A stretch of DNA of 64,000 bases from Herminiimonas sp. KBW02 (GCF_003852535.1 NZ_QAJP01000003.1:434001-498000); one strand, 5' to 3'. Shown: positions 8,553 through 18,262, numbered from the stretch's first letter. Translations and numbers: made by a program. The notes: generated by a model not told the origin, from the sequence alone.

Positions 8553-9131
8553 TTACTTGTCCTGGTGCGTACTGAGCCAGGCCACCACATGTCCGGCATC
8601 CGAGTCGGATGGGAAAACCGGATAGAACACTTCTTCTATGCGTCCGGCGCGGATGATCAGGGTCAGGCGCTTGATCAGATCCAGTCCGGCAAAACTGAAG
8701 GTAGGCAAACGCAAAGCCTGAGCAAAGGCGAGCTGTGCATCGCTGAGTAACGGAAACGGCAATTCCAGGCGTTCTGCCGCTTCTTTTTGATAATCGCTGT
8801 CTTGTGTACTCAGACCGTATACGGTCGCGCCCAGCGCCTGTAATTCGCTGTAATGGTCACGGTAGGCACAGGACTGTGGTGAACAGCCACGTGCACCCGG
8901 TATCGCATTCCATGCATCGGCGCCGCCGGGCAATTCCTGCCCGGGCCTGCCGGTGCGCGGGTAGCAATAGACGACCACCCACGGCGCACCCTCTTGCGCC
9001 AGATTCACCGTTACTCCCGATGTCGCCTGCAAGCTGATGGCAGGCACTTGCATGCCGCGCAGGTGGTCGCAGGCACCGTCATCTTGTGGCACAGGCAGAT
9101 CGGTGGGAGGGACGAGCAGATTGTCAGCCAT
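8553..9131 (-). CDS. peroxiredoxin, AhpC/TSA family (PrxQ-like)
   Basis: 192 residues with a thioredoxin fold that reduces peroxides. The active-site region reads YPRTGRPGQELP followed by GARGCSPQSCAYRDH. C83 and C88 are spaced as peroxidatic and resolving cysteines of the atypical 2-Cys PrxQ class. The segment GATVYGLSTQDSDYQKEAAERL and FPLLSD are family hallmarks. No signal peptide, so cytosolic. The gene is convergent with ogt, with no gap between the stops. It uses thioredoxin as the likely electron donor (family knowledge). Confidence 0.82.
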   Translation of the reverse strand: MADNLLVPPTDLPVPQDDGACDHLRGMQVPAISLQATSGVTVNLAQEGAPWVVVYCYPRTGRPGQELPGGADAWNAIPGARGCSPQSCAYRDHYSELQALGATVYGLSTQDSDYQKEAAERLELPFPLLSDAQLAFAQALRLPTFSFAGLDLIKRLTLIIRAGRIEEVFYPVFPSDSDAGHVVAWLSTHQDK

Positions 9132-9199
9132 GGTGTCGTAATAATAAGAAGAGTGACGGACAGCGATCTAGCGCTGTCCGTCACGAAGTGTATGCAGAG

Positions 9200-9544
9200 T
9201 TATTGCACCAGGCGCAGTGTCAACGGATAACGATAGTCCTGACCTTTGGATGCGGCCATTGCTGCAATGATGCAAAAAATAAGATTGAGTACCAGCAGCA
9301 CCGGAATGAAGATGAAGCCGATCAGGATGAAGGCCAGCACCCATGCGATGACGAAGCCTATGGTGATGGTGATCTGGAAGTTCAGCGCTTCTTTCGCCTG
9401 GTTGGCGATGTAGGCGGAATCATCCTTCTTCATGATCCAGATGATGAGAGCGCCGAGGAAGCCGGTGAAGATGCCGAGCAGGTGGCCCAGCATGGCGATA
9501 TTGCATTCATCTTTGCTTGGGACGCGTGGTTCAAGTTGATCCAT
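9200..9544 (-). CDS. DUF4870 membrane protein
   Basis: 114 residues with three hydrophobic segments (about 18-38, 58-80 and 80-98). The DUF4870 pattern is visible: an N-terminal AMLGHLLG, then WIMKKDDSAYIANQAKEALNFQITI. The family is small, integral in the membrane, related in shape to Tic20, and has no established function. The nearby minus-strand genes are not tightly linked, so no operon partner suggests a role. Confidence 0.78.
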   Translation of the reverse strand: MDQLEPRVPSKDECNIAMLGHLLGIFTGFLGALIIWIMKKDDSAYIANQAKEALNFQITITIGFVIAWVLAFILIGFIFIPVLLVLNLIFCIIAAMAASKGQDYRYPLTLRLVQ

Positions 9545-9633
9545 GGTATTCCCCCGGTAGCTGATACAAGATTAACGATCAAAGCCGTGTGCTACGTGTT
9601 CGCTTACCTGACGCAAAGATTGTACTGCAGAAT

Positions 9634-9664
9634 GTACTGTGCAGCGGGGCACGCTACACAGTAC
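9634..9664 (-). terminator. weak hairpin downstream of topB
   Basis: GTACTGTG (9634-9641) pairs with CACAGTAC (9657-9664) across a 15-base loop, 10 bases after the topB stop. There is no T run after the stem, so an intrinsic terminator is possible but weak. Confidence 0.3.
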
Positions 9665-9674
9665 GGTGCGCTGA

Positions 9675-12314
9675 TTAGGCGGCAGCTTTTTTAGCTGGCG
9701 CTTTCTTTTTGGCTACGGCTTTCTTGGCTGCAGGTTTGGCCGCTGCTTTTTTCGCCGGTTTGGCCGCTACTGCTGTTTCTTCGGTCGCTTCCGCCGCGTC
9801 GTCCGCATTCGCTGTCGCCTTGCCTTTGGCTGGTGCTTTTTCCTTGCGTGGCTCAAATTCAAAGCTGGTTTTGCCATCCTTGCCGCGTACCAGGTAAGCC
9901 TTGAACGCACGACGTGTGCGTTGCGAGACAAAGCCTGGCAGCAAATCGGTCTTGCCTTCGTTGAGCAGCTTGCTCATTTGTTCCGGCAGGATTTCCTGTT
10001 GCAGGATGATGCGGCCGCTGCGGAAATCGCAAGTCTTCGGCTTGGCTACCGAGTTTTCGCAAACATAGGACAGTGGCAATTCGTAGACGCCGCCGGCACA
10101 TTTCGGGCACGGGCCGAGCGAAGTCTGGCCACTGAAGTCGACTGCTTCGGCGTTTTCATCGTCGTCGTTCTGGCCGAAATCAAATTCCAGCTTGTAGTTC
10201 TTGATCTCTTCGTCACGCGAGATTTTCAGCACGGCAGCGAACGGACGGCCCATTTTCGAACGGAAGCCTTGCAGCGGTCCTATCGTTTTATTGGCCAGCA
10301 ATTCTTCGACTTCATCGATTTCAAACTGACGGCTACCCGGCGTTTTGCTCATCGAGAATTCGCACTTGGTGCAGGCGAAGCGACGGTAATTTTCTTTCAC
10401 CACGCCGCCGCAATTCGGACATGGCGTTTTCAGTGTCGCGTAATCGCCGGGGATGGTGTCGTTGTCGTATTCTTTTGCGCGCTTGACGATGATTTGCGTC
10501 ATTTGCGCGATTTCGCGCATGAATTCTTCACGGCTGATCTTGCCGCGTTCCATTTCCGACAGCTTGTATTCCCATTCGCCGGTCAGTTCTGGTGCTGTCA
10601 GTTCATTCACGCCGAGACCGCGCAACAATGTCATCAACTGGAATGCCTTGGCGGTCGGGATCATTTCCCGGCCTTCACGCAGCAGGTATTTCTCGTTCAG
10701 CAAACCTTCGATGATGGCGGCGCGTGTCGCTGGTGTGCCGAGGCCCTTGCCAGCCATCGCATCGCGCAGGCCGTCATTGTCGATCAGCTTGCCTGCGCCT
10801 TCCATCGCCGACAACAGCGTCGCTTCAGAATAGCGTGCTGGCGGTTTGGTGACGAGACCGTTGGCGACCACCGATTCGGTTTTGACTTTCTCGCCTTTGG
10901 CGACCGGTACCAGCGTGCCGCTGTTTTCCGGATCTTTTTCGTCGATGACTTCTTTGCCGTAGACCGCGAGCCAGCCCGGATTGGTCATGACCTTGCCTTC
11001 AGTTTTGAACTGATGGCCGGAGACTTCGGTAAAGCGTGTGGTGACCTGGAATTCTGCCGCAGGGAAGAAGATCGCCATAAAGCGGCGTGTCACCAGGTCG
11101 TACAGTTTTTGTTCCGGCTCGGACAAGTTCTTCGGCGCTTGCGTAGTCGGGATGATTGCAAAGTGATCACTGATTTTCGTGTTGTCGAAAATCCGCTTGT
11201 TCGGTTTGACCCATTTGTTGTCCGTGATTTGCTTCGCGAACTGATGGTAATTATTGTTTTCTGCGATCACGTCCAGCGTTTGCAACACGGTCGGCAGGTA
11301 ATCTTCCGGCAGGTGGCGCGAATCGGTACGCGGGTAGGTCAGCACCTTGTGTTTTTCATACAGTGCCTGTGCCAGGCCCAGCGTGTTCTTGGCGGAGAAG
11401 CCGAAGCGCGCATTGGCTTCGCGCTGCAGGCTGGTCAGGTCGAACAGGGCCGGTGCCATCGAAGTGGTCGGTTTCGATTCTTCGGTGACATTGCCTTGCT
11501 TGCCGCGGCAGGCCGCAACGATGGATTCGGCCGCAGCCTTGCTCCACAGACGCTCGGCGCGACGTTCCGGATCGGTTTCATCCTTTTTGAAGGATGTATC
11601 CAGCCAGCGACCCTGGTAAATACCGGCGGCGCAGACGAACTCGGCGCGCACTTCCCAGTAATCACGCGGGACGAACTTCTTAATCTTTTCTTCGCGTTCT
11701 ACCACGATGGACAGCGTCGGCGTCTGTACACGACCAACGGTAGTCAGGTAGAAGCCGCCTTCTTTCGAGTTGAAAGCGGTCATGGCGCGGGTACCGTTGA
11801 TACCGATCAGCCAGTCAGCTTCGCTGCGGCAGCGCGCGGCGTCGGCCAGCGGCAGCATTTCATCGTCGCTGCGCAGATTCTTGAACGCTTCGCGGATCGC
11901 ACCCGGTGTCATCGACTGCAGCCACAGGCGCTTGATAGGTTGCTTGGCCTTCGTGTATTGCGCGATCAGGCGGAAAATCAGTTCCCCTTCGCGCCCGGCG
12001 TCACATGCGTTGATGAGGCCGGTGACGTCTTTACGCTTGATGAGCTTGTTCAGCACTTTCAGGCGTGATTCGGTCTTGGCGATGGGATTGAGTGCGAAAT
12101 GCGGCGGAATCATCGGCAAATGGGTGAAGGTCCATTTGCCGCGTTTGACGTCATATTCTTCCGGTACGGTGATTTCGACCAGATGGCCGACCGCGGAAGA
12201 CAGGACGTATTCGTCGGATTCAAAGTACTCATCGTGCTTGGTAAAGCCGCCGAGCGTCTTCGCGATATCGTTCGCGACGGATGGCTTCTCGGCAATGATG
12301 AGGGTCTTTGTCAT
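9675..12314 (-). CDS. topB: DNA topoisomerase III
   Basis: 879-residue type IA topoisomerase that cuts one DNA strand to decatenate DNA and resolve recombination intermediates. It has a Toprim domain with INACDAGREGELIF (acidic site near 105-111), an active-site Tyr Y327 in LTYPRTDSRHLP, and VGRVQTPTL near 195. The C-terminal part carries Cys pairs (CPNCGG, CTKC, CPKC) like topoisomerase zinc ribbons. It ends in a roughly 45-residue Lys/Ala-rich tail of AKKAAAKPA type, resembling histone H1-like tails, probably for nonspecific DNA binding. It is last in the lysM-dprA-smg-topB minus-strand block. A long opposite-strand frame over this gene is a codon-usage shadow. Confidence 0.96.
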   Translation of the reverse strand: MTKTLIIAEKPSVANDIAKTLGGFTKHDEYFESDEYVLSSAVGHLVEITVPEEYDVKRGKWTFTHLPMIPPHFALNPIAKTESRLKVLNKLIKRKDVTGLINACDAGREGELIFRLIAQYTKAKQPIKRLWLQSMTPGAIREAFKNLRSDDEMLPLADAARCRSEADWLIGINGTRAMTAFNSKEGGFYLTTVGRVQTPTLSIVVEREEKIKKFVPRDYWEVRAEFVCAAGIYQGRWLDTSFKKDETDPERRAERLWSKAAAESIVAACRGKQGNVTEESKPTTSMAPALFDLTSLQREANARFGFSAKNTLGLAQALYEKHKVLTYPRTDSRHLPEDYLPTVLQTLDVIAENNNYHQFAKQITDNKWVKPNKRIFDNTKISDHFAIIPTTQAPKNLSEPEQKLYDLVTRRFMAIFFPAAEFQVTTRFTEVSGHQFKTEGKVMTNPGWLAVYGKEVIDEKDPENSGTLVPVAKGEKVKTESVVANGLVTKPPARYSEATLLSAMEGAGKLIDNDGLRDAMAGKGLGTPATRAAIIEGLLNEKYLLREGREMIPTAKAFQLMTLLRGLGVNELTAPELTGEWEYKLSEMERGKISREEFMREIAQMTQIIVKRAKEYDNDTIPGDYATLKTPCPNCGGVVKENYRRFACTKCEFSMSKTPGSRQFEIDEVEELLANKTIGPLQGFRSKMGRPFAAVLKISRDEEIKNYKLEFDFGQNDDDENAEAVDFSGQTSLGPCPKCAGGVYELPLSYVCENSVAKPKTCDFRSGRIILQQEILPEQMSKLLNEGKTDLLPGFVSQRTRRAFKAYLVRGKDGKTSFEFEPRKEKAPAKGKATANADDAAEATEETAVAAKPAKKAAAKPAAKKAVAKKKAPAKKAAA

Positions 12315-12510
12315 AGTAAATAGGATCTCGAAAGTGGCGCGTTTCTATACGCACAATAGGTACTACATGCGACGGCTTGCAGCATACCGCAGAGGCAATT
12401 TCTCATGAAAAAGCCGCCTAATATAATAATTGCATAGCCGTCAAGCGGCCAATGATAAGCGCGTTGCTGGGAAATCCGCAAGCGGGAGACAAAACGGATG
12501 TTGTTGAAGA

Positions 12511-12537
12511 GGCATGTCCGGCTCGGGCGGGCATGCC
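12511..12537 (-). terminator. hairpin after smg
   Basis: GGCATGTCCG (12511-12520) pairs with CGGGCATGCC (12528-12537), a 10-base-pair stem with one G-U pair and a 7-base loop, 16 bases past the smg stop on the minus strand. The following bases are only partly T-rich (TCTTC). It is a probable terminator or mRNA-end structure separating smg from topB. Confidence 0.45.
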
Positions 12538-12552
12538 TGCTCGGCCTGTTGC

Positions 12553-13029
12553 TTAGTGCAACATCCGTGGGGGTGCATCTTCGTCGTCAACGAAGAGTTC
12601 GTCGAAAATCAGGCCGTCCGGTTCCTTGCCCTGGCTCCACAACACCATCAGCACGATGACTTTCAGTTTTTCGAGGGAAATAGGCGATTCTCCGGCTGCC
12701 AGTGCGCGTTCGATGACGATCTCGCGTTGTACCGGATTGATCAGCTTGGCCGATTCGAGGAATTGGATGAAGCCGACCGCAGGTGTGCCCAGCACATCCA
12801 TTTCCTGTGTTGCGTAGATACGGATGCCGAAGGAGAACGCCGTCTGATGCGGATAGGAGTCGGAAAGTTCGTTGGTGGTCTCAGCCAGCGCAGTCAGCCA
12901 ACCGAGAGCCTTCGCGATCTCTTCTTCTTCAAAGCCGATAGCGGATAGTTTCTTTACCAGCGCCTCAGAGTCCGGGCAGGCATCGGGCCGGTAATAGGTT
13001 TCGTACAGATAGACTAGGACGTCAAACAT
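12553..13029 (-). CDS. smg: Smg family protein (DUF494)
   Basis: 158 residues matching the Smg/DUF494 family from the start ([13 protein letters not shown]) through the acidic helical core ([18 protein letters not shown]). Smg has no established biochemical function; its name comes from lying next to smf (dprA), and that neighbourhood holds here, with dprA 226 bases upstream and topB downstream. Predicted all-helical, cytosolic, full length. Confidence 0.9.
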
Positions 13030-13255
13030 GGCTTCACCGTAGCGCTTGGGTTAAGACGTCACCATTTGGTGCCGTCAGGATCGGATGCGTATGAATCACG
13101 CTCTTTACACAACACACACTACAAAGAGGTGTTACGACAGCGGCAGATCAAAAACAGCGCTTACTGAGAAGAAGCATACCATTAAAAATGATGCTGACTA
13201 TAGCGGACGGATTTTTTGTTAGTGGCTGATGACAAATTGAAATCGGCGATATCGT

Positions 13256-14383
13256 TCAGGCAATGCGGCGATCTACGCGGCGATACAGGCCACCGGCCAG
13301 CATTTCTGCATGCCCGTCCAGTTCCAGCGCCAGCAGGTGGGCGTGCAGTTCTGCCATGTCGAGCTGGCAACGTTGCGCCAGAGTGTCGGCATCTACCGCG
13401 TCATAGCCCATGTGCTGCAACACATGCGCGTACGGTGCATCGTCGGCAGGCGCTGTGGCCGCAGGCTGCAGCGTAGTTGTGCTGGCATATTCCAGTTCTT
13501 CCAGGATGTCTTGTGCCGACTCGACCAGCTTCGCGCCTTGCTTGATTAACAGGTGACAACCTTTTGCCAGTGGCGAATGTATCGAGCCGGGTATCGCAAA
13601 CATATCGCGTCCCTGCTCTGCCGCCATGCGGGCGGTGATCAGCGAGCCGGATTGCAGGGCTGCCTCCACTACCAGCACGCCACGCGCAAGCCCGCTGATG
13701 ATGCGATTGCGGCGCGGGAAGTTGGAAGCGATCGCAGGCATGCCGAGCGGGTATTCGCTGAGGATGCAGCCGTGTTCAGCGATCTGGTGTGCAAGTGCGC
13801 GATTGCGTGCCGGGTAGACGATGTCGGCGCCGGTGCCGATGACGGCGATGGTGGAGCCGGCTTGTGGCTGGTTTGACAGTGCTTCCAGTGCGCCCTGGTG
13901 TGCCGCGGTGTCTATGCCGAGTGCGAGACCCGAAATAATGGTCAGGCCGGAGGTGCTGAGTGCGGTGGCGAACAGCTCGGCATTGCTGATGCCTTGTGCG
14001 CTGGCGTTGCGGCTGCCGACGATGGCGACTGATGGCTGGTTCAGTAAATCGATGCGACCTTTGGCATACAGCAGGATGGGCGGATCGTGGATTTCCAGCA
14101 AGGCCTGTGGATAGTCGGCATCGCCTAGCGTGCAGACGTGATTCTCGCTATGCGCAGCCCACTCCTGCGTGCGTGCTATCTGCGCGATCAGGGTGTCGGA
14201 AGGTGGCGCCAGCAATGCCTGTGCGATGCGACTGCCGGTGATTTCCTGCAGTGCGGACAAGCTGCTGTTGAAGATGTTGTGCGGCAGACCGAATACCGAC
14301 AGCAGCTTGCGTGCGCTGTCGGCTCCGACACCGGGCGTCTGCTCCAGCCTGAGCCAGTCTGCGAGATCGTCCGGTGCAGGCAT
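13256..14383 (-). CDS. dprA: DNA processing protein DprA (Smf)
   Basis: 375 residues. It protects incoming single-stranded DNA and loads RecA during natural transformation. The Rossmann-like DprA core (about 80-290) shows SVAIVGSRNASAQG, TIISGLALGIDTAAHQGAL, IAVIGTGADIVYPARN, FPRRNRIISGLARGVLVVEA and FAIPGSIHSPLAKGCHLLIKQG cut into short motifs. The N-terminal 60 residues form a SAM-like helical domain, and the last 60 a winged-helix-like DML1 domain. It lies 18 bases after the LysM gene and is probably translated from the same mRNA. With comM in this window, it suggests competence functions. Confidence 0.96.
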   Translation of the reverse strand: MPAPDDLADWLRLEQTPGVGADSARKLLSVFGLPHNIFNSSLSALQEITGSRIAQALLAPPSDTLIAQIARTQEWAAHSENHVCTLGDADYPQALLEIHDPPILLYAKGRIDLLNQPSVAIVGSRNASAQGISNAELFATALSTSGLTIISGLALGIDTAAHQGALEALSNQPQAGSTIAVIGTGADIVYPARNRALAHQIAEHGCILSEYPLGMPAIASNFPRRNRIISGLARGVLVVEAALQSGSLITARMAAEQGRDMFAIPGSIHSPLAKGCHLLIKQGAKLVESAQDILEELEYASTTTLQPAATAPADDAPYAHVLQHMGYDAVDADTLAQRCQLDMAELHAHLLALELDGHAEMLAGGLYRRVDRRIA

Positions 14384-14401
14384 GTGGCCGTGCCCTGTCG
14401 T

Positions 14402-15502
14402 TTATTCCGGTGAGGTGGCGATGTCGCCAACTTGCACCGTATCCTGCACCTGCATCACCAGGCCGTAGGAGATGTTATTGAATACGCGGAAGATAAAGAG
14501 TTCGCCGTATTGTTCATCCGGCAGCTTGATCAGGCCGCGGCCGTTGCCGGTAGTGCGGTCCGGAACCATCAGGCCGAGACGGCGCAAATCCAGTACGGTA
14601 CCGATATCGAGGCCGTCCTTGCTGCCGCGATTGATGGCAACGATCTGGTTTTGTCCTGCTTGCGACACGCCGCCGTAGACCGAGATGATGCGCGCATCAG
14701 TTTGTTGTGCCGGCACATGCGGCGCGTAGTTGATGAACGGAGTCGGCTCGGTCGGGATCAGGCGGTCGCCGACGCCCATTTCTTCTTTCGCTGTCAGTAC
14801 TGTCAGCGTATGGGGTTCAGTTTCAACCTTGCTGACGCGTTGTACCTTGAGTGTGCCGAGGTACATGGCTTCGTAGCCGATAATTTGCTTGGTGACCGGA
14901 TCTTTCAGCGGCTTGCCCGGACGGAAGGCTTCGAAACTGGTTTTGTCTTTCAGGTCGCCGCGCACATATGCCTTGTCGCCATTGGCCAGGAACACGTGGC
15001 CTTCCTGCGTTGCGACGATGCGAGGTGCGTCCTTCAACTCATTGAGTTCGACGATCAGCGGTTTGGTCAGGAATTGTTCTATTGATTTGAAGGATACGGT
15101 GCTAATCGCATCCGATGCCGAATCGGTCGAGCGTACTTGCGGCGACAGGCGCACGGTAGGAACGCCGCTATTGTCTGCGCCCACTCCTTTGCCGAGGCGC
15201 AGTTTGCCGGCCACCCGGTCGAAATAGACGATTTGGCCAGGATAGATCCAGTGCGGGTTGCGTATCTGATCACGATTCATGTCCCAGACTTGCGGCCAGC
15301 ACCAGGGGCGCTGCAGGAATTTTCCAGAGATGTCCCATAAGGTATCGCCGCGTACCACCACATGCTGATCTGGTGCATTTGGCAAGAAAGCACAGCGGGC
15401 TGTGCCCGGAGTGGCGTTTGCTGGTGTTTGGGAGAGCGCGCTGACAGGTATGACGGCTGAGACAAATGCTAGGAAGAGTGCAGCTGTGCTAAAATTTTTC
15501 AT
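14402..15502 (-). CDS. secreted LysM peptidoglycan-binding protein
   Basis: 366 residues from ATG 15502. A signal peptide (MKNFSTAALFLAFVSAVIPV, cleaved near SALSQ) is followed at about 50-105 by a LysM domain (HVVVRGDTLWDISGKFLQ, PWCWPQVWDMN, NPHWIYPGQIVYFD). A long C-terminal region without a named domain follows. It is a periplasmic or cell-wall-associated protein. In-frame codons upstream of 15502 lack protein character and would bury the signal peptide, so the shorter start is preferred. Genes of this kind sit upstream of dprA in many Burkholderiales and are divergent from def, as here. Confidence 0.85.
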   Translation of the reverse strand: MKNFSTAALFLAFVSAVIPVSALSQTPANATPGTARCAFLPNAPDQHVVVRGDTLWDISGKFLQRPWCWPQVWDMNRDQIRNPHWIYPGQIVYFDRVAGKLRLGKGVGADNSGVPTVRLSPQVRSTDSASDAISTVSFKSIEQFLTKPLIVELNELKDAPRIVATQEGHVFLANGDKAYVRGDLKDKTSFEAFRPGKPLKDPVTKQIIGYEAMYLGTLKVQRVSKVETEPHTLTVLTAKEEMGVGDRLIPTEPTPFINYAPHVPAQQTDARIISVYGGVSQAGQNQIVAINRGSKDGLDIGTVLDLRRLGLMVPDRTTGNGRGLIKLPDEQYGELFIFRVFNNISYGLVMQVQDTVQVGDIATSPE

Positions 15503-15679
15503 GGTTTGTCCGGTGAGCTTGACCAATTGTGACGCCATTACCGCGCTGCTGCATGTTAATAACGAATCAAGGAATTCGTGAAAAAACTTGCCAAATTGAA
15601 TCAAATTCTGCCCATAAATCATTGAAGTAGCAAGAAGAACCACGCTCTCAACCTGTCGCCTTGTTGCGCAAAAGCACGT

Positions 15680-16216
15680 ATGTCCATATTAAATATCTTG
15701 CGTTACCCCGATCCACGGCTGCATAAAGTTGCCAAGCCAGTCACTGTGTTCGATGAGCGCATCAAAACCCTGGTCGCAGACATGGCGGAAACCATGTACG
15801 ACGCGCCGGGCGTGGGTCTGGCCGCTTCGCAAGTCGACGTGCATGAGCAGGTCATCGTGATCGATACCACCGAAGACCGCAGCGAATTGCGTGCTTATAT
15901 CAACCCGGAAATCATCTGGGCCAGCCCGGAAATGAAGGTCTATGACGAAGGCTGTCTGTCGGTGCCTGGCGTCTACGACGGCGTTGAGCGTCATGCCGAG
16001 GTCAAGGTGCGGGCTTTTGATGCTGATGGCAAAGAGTTCGAGCTGCAGGCGGATGGCTTGCTGGCAGTATGTATCCAGCATGAAATGGATCACCTCAAGG
16101 GCAAGGTTTTTGTCGAATACCTGTCGCCGCTCAAGCGCAATCGCATCAAAGCCAAGATGATCAAGGAAGAGCGCGAGTTGGCGCGCGCCAACAAACAGCG
16201 CGTCGGACAACGCTGA
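15680..16216 (+). CDS. def: peptide deformylase
   Basis: 178-residue metallo-hydrolase that removes the formyl group from nascent proteins. All three motifs are present: GVGLAASQ (45-51), EGCLSVP with the metal ligand C92, and QHEMDH with H134, E135 and H138. Full length and cytosolic. It is followed by fmt 96 bases downstream, so the enzymes that add and remove formyl groups are paired. A strong short hairpin lies between them. Confidence 0.97.
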   Translation: MSILNILRYPDPRLHKVAKPVTVFDERIKTLVADMAETMYDAPGVGLAASQVDVHEQVIVIDTTEDRSELRAYINPEIIWASPEMKVYDEGCLSVPGVYDGVERHAEVKVRAFDADGKEFELQADGLLAVCIQHEMDHLKGKVFVEYLSPLKRNRIKAKMIKEERELARANKQRVGQR

Positions 16217-16222
16217 TCACTG

Positions 16223-16241
16223 GCAGGCCCATCGGGCCTGC
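16223..16241 (+). terminator. hairpin between def and fmt
   Basis: GCAGGCCC (16223-16230), loop ATC, GGGCCTGC (16234-16241): a perfect 8-base-pair stem just after the def stop. No T run follows (AGTTCCCC), so it may slow or stabilise the mRNA more than terminate it. Confidence 0.4.
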
Positions 16242-16312
16242 AGTTCCCCTCGTTAATATCATTAGGTACGCCCGGGTTCGCATCCGGCGCTGCCCGTACT
16301 ACAATCCATTCC

Positions 16313-17263
16313 ATGAAAATCATTTTTGCCGGCACGCCGGAATTCGCGGCAGTCGCCCTTGAGGCTTTGCACGCTGCAGGTTTTGAAATCCCGCTGGTAT
16401 TAACGCAGCCGGATCGCCCTGCCGGTCGCGGCATGCAATTGCACGCGTCAGCGGTCAAGCAATTTGCGCTGGCACACGACATTCCGGTGGCGCAACCGGT
16501 CTCCTTGCGTCTCGATGGTAAATATCCTGAGGTGGCGGCAGAAGCGCATGCACTGCTCAAGGCGACGCCGCATGATGTGATGGTGGTGGCGGCTTACGGC
16601 CTGATCCTGCCGCAATCGGTACTCGATATTCCGCCGCGCGGCTGCATCAACATTCACGCATCCCTGTTGCCGCGCTGGCGTGGTGCTGCCCCTATCCATC
16701 GCGCGATAGAAAGCGGCGATGCAGAAACCGGCGTCACCATCATGAAGATGGAGCTGGGACTGGATACGGGCCCTATGCTGGCGATGCAACGCTTGCCGAT
16801 AACAGCTGACGACACCACGGCGAGCCTGCACGACAAGCTGGCGGCGCTGGGTGGCGAGATGATTGTGCAGACCTTGCGCGAGATGGAGCAAGGCGATTTG
16901 CATGCAGTGCCGCAGCCGGATGGCGCGAACTACGCAGCAAAGATTTTGAAAGATGAAGCGACGCTGGACTTCACGCAATCGGCCGAGCAACTGGCGCGCA
17001 AGATACGCGCCTTCAATCCCTTCCCCGGCGCTGCCGCGACCTGCGACGGCACCCTCATCAAGTTTTGGCATGCACAGGCGCTGCCTGCGTCGAATCAATT
17101 GCCGCCAGGGCAGGTGATTGCAGCCAATCCGCATGACGGTGTATTGGTTGCATGCGGCGACGGCGCCTTGCGTGTGACTGAGCTGCAAAAGCCGGGTGGC
17201 AAGCGTTTATCGGCAGTTGAATTTCTTAAAGGTTTTACGCTGGAAGACAAACACTTCCAGTAA
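16313..17263 (+). CDS. fmt: methionyl-tRNA formyltransferase
   Basis: 316 residues. It formylates Met-tRNA(fMet) with 10-formyl-tetrahydrofolate to make initiator tRNA. The N-terminal formyltransferase domain has FAGTPEFA at the start, [10 protein letters not shown], and the catalytic region [20 protein letters not shown] (N113 and the His two residues later). The C-terminal OB-like domain begins near 205 ([25 protein letters not shown]). Full length, in the usual def-fmt order. Confidence 0.97.
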   Translation: MKIIFAGTPEFAAVALEALHAAGFEIPLVLTQPDRPAGRGMQLHASAVKQFALAHDIPVAQPVSLRLDGKYPEVAAEAHALLKATPHDVMVVAAYGLILPQSVLDIPPRGCINIHASLLPRWRGAAPIHRAIESGDAETGVTIMKMELGLDTGPMLAMQRLPITADDTTASLHDKLAALGGEMIVQTLREMEQGDLHAVPQPDGANYAAKILKDEATLDFTQSAEQLARKIRAFNPFPGAAATCDGTLIKFWHAQALPASNQLPPGQVIAANPHDGVLVACGDGALRVTELQKPGGKRLSAVEFLKGFTLEDKHFQ

Positions 17264-17305
17264 GTTCATGCACTCTGTTTGATCTGCAAAGACTGGAGAA
17301 ATGCG

Positions 17306-17719
17306 ATGCGACGTTGCCTGATTTTATTAACGCTATTGCTGGCTGCCTGCCAAAGTCCGGATGCCATCAGGGAAAGAACGCCGGGCTCCGCGCCGGAGCG
17401 CAATCTCTCGATGGCGAATGTAGTGATCTGGTGGGCGCATGGCAATGAACCGTTCTGGAAATTCACCTCAGACTCCGGCAAGGTGCGCTTCGAGAGCCTG
17501 GGTGAAGCAGCTGAATACTTCCCGTATTCAGAATTCGGTCACGATGAAAGTACGCGTACCTTCAAAGCCAGCAACGAGCACACGACCATAGAGATACGCA
17601 TGTTGCAACAAACATGCACAGACAGCATGTCGGGTGCGCAGTATCCGTGGACTGCCGAAGTCACGATAGGCAAGCGCAAGCTGCAAGGCTGCGGCGAACG
17701 TGGTCGCCTGATGGAGTAA
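17306..17719 (+). CDS. putative lipoprotein (COG3650-like)
   Basis: 137 residues from ATG 17306, which has GGAG 9 bases upstream; a TTG 27 bases earlier is rejected. Residues 1-16 form a lipoprotein signal peptide, MRRCLILLTLLLAAC, with the lipobox Cys. The mature part contains GNEPFWKF, a motif shared with small periplasmic lipoproteins of the COG3650 type, and CTDSMSG and GCGERG, which could hold a disulfide. It follows fmt by 42 bases, so it may be co-transcribed, though the family has no known link to translation. Function unknown. Confidence 0.7.
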   Translation: MRRCLILLTLLLAACQSPDAIRERTPGSAPERNLSMANVVIWWAHGNEPFWKFTSDSGKVRFESLGEAAEYFPYSEFGHDESTRTFKASNEHTTIEIRMLQQTCTDSMSGAQYPWTAEVTIGKRKLQGCGERGRLME

Positions 17720-17722
17720 GAG

Positions 17723-18190
17723 TTAATCCGGCAGCGGTAAAGGGCTGGCGGGTTTGATCTCTTCCAGGCACACCATGGAACGCACGCCGGCCACGCCGGG
17801 TACCTGCATCAGCCTGTCGGTCAGGAATGAAGACAGCGATTTCAGATCCGTCGCCACCACTTTCAGCAAATAGTCGAAGTCGCCGGAGATGGTGTAACAC
17901 TCCAGGATTTCCGGAAATTGCCGGATCGCCTTTTCCAGTTCGCGCACTTGCTTGAACTGTTCGCGTGCGATGTTCAGATTCACGAAAGCAGTTACGCCCA
18001 GCCCGAGTGCAGCAGCATCGACTTGCGCGCTATAGCCGCGTATCACGCCCTCCTGCTCCAGCCTTTGCACGCGTCGATAGCATTGCGGCGGAGACAGATG
18101 CACTTGCTCGGATAATTCCACGTTAGACGCGCGCCCGTTGTTTTGCAGCGTTTGCAGCAAGATGCGGTCATAGCGATCGAATTCATTCAT
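17723..18190 (-). CDS. Lrp/AsnC family transcriptional regulator
   Basis: 155 residues. An N-terminal winged-helix HTH (about 8-60: DRILLQTLQNNGRASNVELS, LSPPQCYRRVQRLEQEGVI) is followed by the RAM/AsnC ligand-binding domain (70-150: AFVNLNI, ECYTISGDFDYLLKVVATDL, VPGVAGVRSMV). AAGGAGG lies 6 bases before ATG 18190. It is divergent from the ornithine aminotransferase/arginine dihydrolase operon across 132 bases, so it probably controls arginine or ornithine breakdown in response to an amino acid. The ligand is not known. Confidence 0.9.
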   Translation of the reverse strand: MNEFDRYDRILLQTLQNNGRASNVELSEQVHLSPPQCYRRVQRLEQEGVIRGYSAQVDAAALGLGVTAFVNLNIAREQFKQVRELEKAIRQFPEILECYTISGDFDYLLKVVATDLKSLSSFLTDRLMQVPGVAGVRSMVCLEEIKPASPLPLPD

Positions 18191-18248
18191 AAATCCCTCC
18201 TTACGCGCAAGATACGTTCACTTTATACCCAATTCACGTTGAATAACG

Positions 18249-18262
18249 CAGAAATATTTCAT
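18249..18262. promoter_or_regulatory. candidate Lrp-type operator
   Basis: A palindromic GAAATATTTC core (18251-18260) within an AT-rich stretch lies midway between the Lrp gene and rocD. Lrp/AsnC proteins bind AT-rich imperfect palindromes of this general form. Position and composition fit, but this is inference. Confidence 0.35.

Noticed and set aside
9921-12068. 715-codon plus-strand frame opposite topB
   Set aside because: Antisense shadow of a fully motif-supported topoisomerase. No start signal and no recognisable fold.
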